Positions 31,372 through 32,724 of a stretch of 32,724 nucleotides of DNA are shown here, piece after piece; the first letter of the stretch is position 1, and each line of letters starts with the position of its first letter. This DNA comes from Planctomycetaceae bacterium (lineage in GTDB: Bacteria; Planctomycetota; Planctomycetia; Pirellulales; Thermoguttaceae). The stretch covers positions 1 through 32,724 of the forward strand of contig JAITST010000449.1 in NCBI GenBank assembly GCA_031287585.1. Direction: 5' to 3'. The notes under the pieces are model-generated. The model saw only the letters and a list, made by a program, of their open reading frames with translations. It had not been told where the DNA came from and did not search any database. Both the position numbers and the translations under genes were made by a program.

Positions 31372-32508
31372 TTACCTAATGTCAGACCGCAATACTTCGG
31401 CGAGATATGATTTTCCGCCTTTCTTAAATTCAAACTGCCTCGCTACAGTCCTTGGGTGTAATGGAAATGCTTTGGTTACTTTTTTACCGATTATCTTTGA
31501 TTCAAACTGTTTCGCAGATTCTTCGTCACCCATCTTGTGGCAGATTTCCGCCATCTCTACCGCCGCTCCCCTCTCACCAACCGCTGGTATAAGATAACGC
31601 AACGCTTCCTGAAAACGATTTTGATATGCCAACGACCTGCCGAGCAAACGTTGTACACGCGCATCATTAGGATTGTCAACGAGTGCGTTACGCATCAATA
31701 CTTCACTCTGGCGGTACTTTTGACATTCCTCTAAAAACAATGCGTAATCAGTTGTCAACTGAATACTGTTCCACGCTGACAACGAAAGAGCACGTTTGAA
31801 ATATCCCTCCGCGATGTCGCGTTTTTCCTGCCGCCAACAAACGACCGCCAAACGGTGATAGACGTTACCCAAGTTGACAACATTTTCTGGGGGCGTTTTA
31901 TTGCCGAGCCATGATTCCTGTCTCTTTTGTAATTGCTGTTGCAACCTGATAACCTGTAAGTAATCCTGCTCCGCTTCAGGAAAATGATTTTCCAATTCGT
32001 TACGAACACCTTGTGACAACAAGGCCGACGGCGATGGACTCTCAACACTCGCATGTACCTCATCAAGCCACTGTTCGTCTTTCGGTACCGACTTTCGCGT
32101 GGCTGATGTAACAGAGTGACCGGCGTTCACAAACCAATTTTTAGTCGCGTCAGATGCTTTCTTAAAAGACTCTGTAAACTTATTCGGTCTCTTCTCTTGA
32201 TCAGATGAAATCTCATCGGCTTGCTGACCTACGAAGGTCGCGTTAAGAACGGGTGGCACAGGCACAATCTCCGCGTCTTGTGAATCAATCTTTGTATTTT
32301 GCGCAGACGGAATAACTACTACATCGCCACCATAAGACGGTGCATATTCAGCAACGACAGTACGAAATTCTGACGACTGCGTTGACTTACTAGGCAACGG
32401 TAAGCCACGCAAACCCTGCCCAAAAACGCTCGCCGCCGTCATCACAAACAGTACCAGCATTGCTGCGGCAACGCAAAACCGTAACGATGAATGATGTAAT
32501 CGTAACAT
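31372..32508 (-). CDS. Exported TPR-repeat protein
   Basis: The 378-residue protein has a signal peptide (RFCVAAAMLVLFVMTAAS, cut near VFGQ) and is therefore periplasmic or membrane-associated. Residues 30-190 are polar with no recognised domain. Residues ~209-335 contain three to four tetratricopeptide repeats: VYHRLAVVCWRQEKRDIAEG with YFKRALSL, YALFLEECQKYRQSEVLMRN, and VQRLLGRSLAYQNRFQEALR. These form a helical scaffold for protein contacts. The C-terminal part (HPRTVARQFEFKKGGKSYLA) is basic. It is the first gene of a two-gene minus-strand unit with the PP-loop enzyme, although an envelope scaffold and a tRNA enzyme have no obvious joint role. An extended -10 promoter lies about 60 bases upstream. 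Confidence 0.88.
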   Translation of the reverse strand: MLRLHHSSLRFCVAAAMLVLFVMTAASVFGQGLRGLPLPSKSTQSSEFRTVVAEYAPSYGGDVVVIPSAQNTKIDSQDAEIVPVPPVLNATFVGQQADEISSDQEKRPNKFTESFKKASDATKNWFVNAGHSVTSATRKSVPKDEQWLDEVHASVESPSPSALLSQGVRNELENHFPEAEQDYLQVIRLQQQLQKRQESWLGNKTPPENVVNLGNVYHRLAVVCWRQEKRDIAEGYFKRALSLSAWNSIQLTTDYALFLEECQKYRQSEVLMRNALVDNPNDARVQRLLGRSLAYQNRFQEALRYLIPAVGERGAAVEMAEICHKMGDEESAKQFESKIIGKKVTKAFPLHPRTVARQFEFKKGGKSYLAEVLRSDIR

Positions 32509-32565
32509 AGTACACTCGCGTCAAACAACAGTATGAAAAAACACAACCACAGGCGGTTATCGGCA

Positions 32566-32574
32566 ATCATAGCA
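32566..32574 (-). promoter_or_regulatory. Predicted extended -10 box for the TPR / PP-loop pair
   Basis: On the minus strand TGCTATGAT (TG-n plus TATGAT) lies 58 bases before the ATG at 32508. There is no good -35 box. The rest of 32509-32724 shows nothing else I can support. Confidence 0.45.
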
Positions 32575-32724
32575 TGTGAAATGTAACAGTAACGGCAGTA
32601 TCTAAAAAAATGACTCACATGTAGTTAGCATAAATAACAAAATAGGAACAGGTTATCAGACAAGAAGACAAAGGGAAGACGGCAGAGGAATATCGGGTGA
32701 CGATAGTTTTTTGTATTCTATCCT

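Overview
The window reads as a stretch of a low-to-mid GC Planctomycetota chromosome (PVC superphylum). This is inferred from the gene content together: a tandem double-length UvrA, a DUF1559-type lipoprotein, a PEP-CTERM-tagged exported protein, a GYF_2/two-membrane-segment protein, an SHD1-like secreted protein, a helix-turn-helix protein with acidic repeats and a C-terminal membrane segment, and a very large autotransporter. The mix of modest GC and a PATR-type autotransporter would suit a host- or gut-associated lineage, but that is only a guess. I see no rRNA, tRNA, CRISPR array, transposase or integrase.

Layout. Positions 154-6066 hold four genes for exported proteins: an SHD1-like protein of unknown function, an endonuclease/exonuclease/phosphatase-fold hydrolase, a GH172 (DUF2961) glycoside hydrolase, and, convergent with these, a PhoPQ-activated (PqaA-like) alpha/beta hydrolase. 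Positions 6129-13298 are one minus-strand gene for a 2389-residue UvrA: two complete UvrA copies in tandem plus an unrecognised C-terminal extension of about 380 residues. From a divergent promoter region, a plus-strand row (13507-17834) runs ferredoxin-nitroreductase, DUF1559-like lipoprotein, crotonase-fold protein with unusual active-site residues, and DUF1638 protein. The last gene may also have its own palindrome-flanked promoter.

Positions 17887-19707 (minus) carry a small exported protein followed by the membrane-anchored helix-turn-helix protein. Positions 19997-21217 (minus) carry a lone AAA/ABC-type ATPase with a 28-bp perfect palindrome just past its stop codon and a long degenerate hairpin just before its start codon. 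Positions 21758-26287 encode a 1509-residue autotransporter closed by a textbook terminator. Then come the GYF_2 protein (26466-27368), a PEP-CTERM protein (minus, 27456-28085) and a Na+/Ca2+ antiporter (28578-29639). The last two diverge from back-to-back promoters, and both appear to have leaders of about 170-180 nt with hairpins. Positions 29814-30321 look like decayed coding sequence. The window ends with a minus-strand pair: a TPR protein with a signal peptide (31372-32508) and a ThiI-like PP-loop ATPase (30351-31358).

How the genes work together. The cell-envelope theme is strong (autotransporter, PEP-CTERM protein, GH172, lipoprotein, TPR protein). No single pathway links all the genes. 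The most unusual items are the UvrA extension, the two candidate structured leaders, the repeated TTGCAW / TATAAT promoter pattern, the membrane-tethered helix-turn-helix protein, and the palindrome/hairpin pair bracketing the lone ATPase. All promoters and hairpins were found by eye, without folding or searching software.
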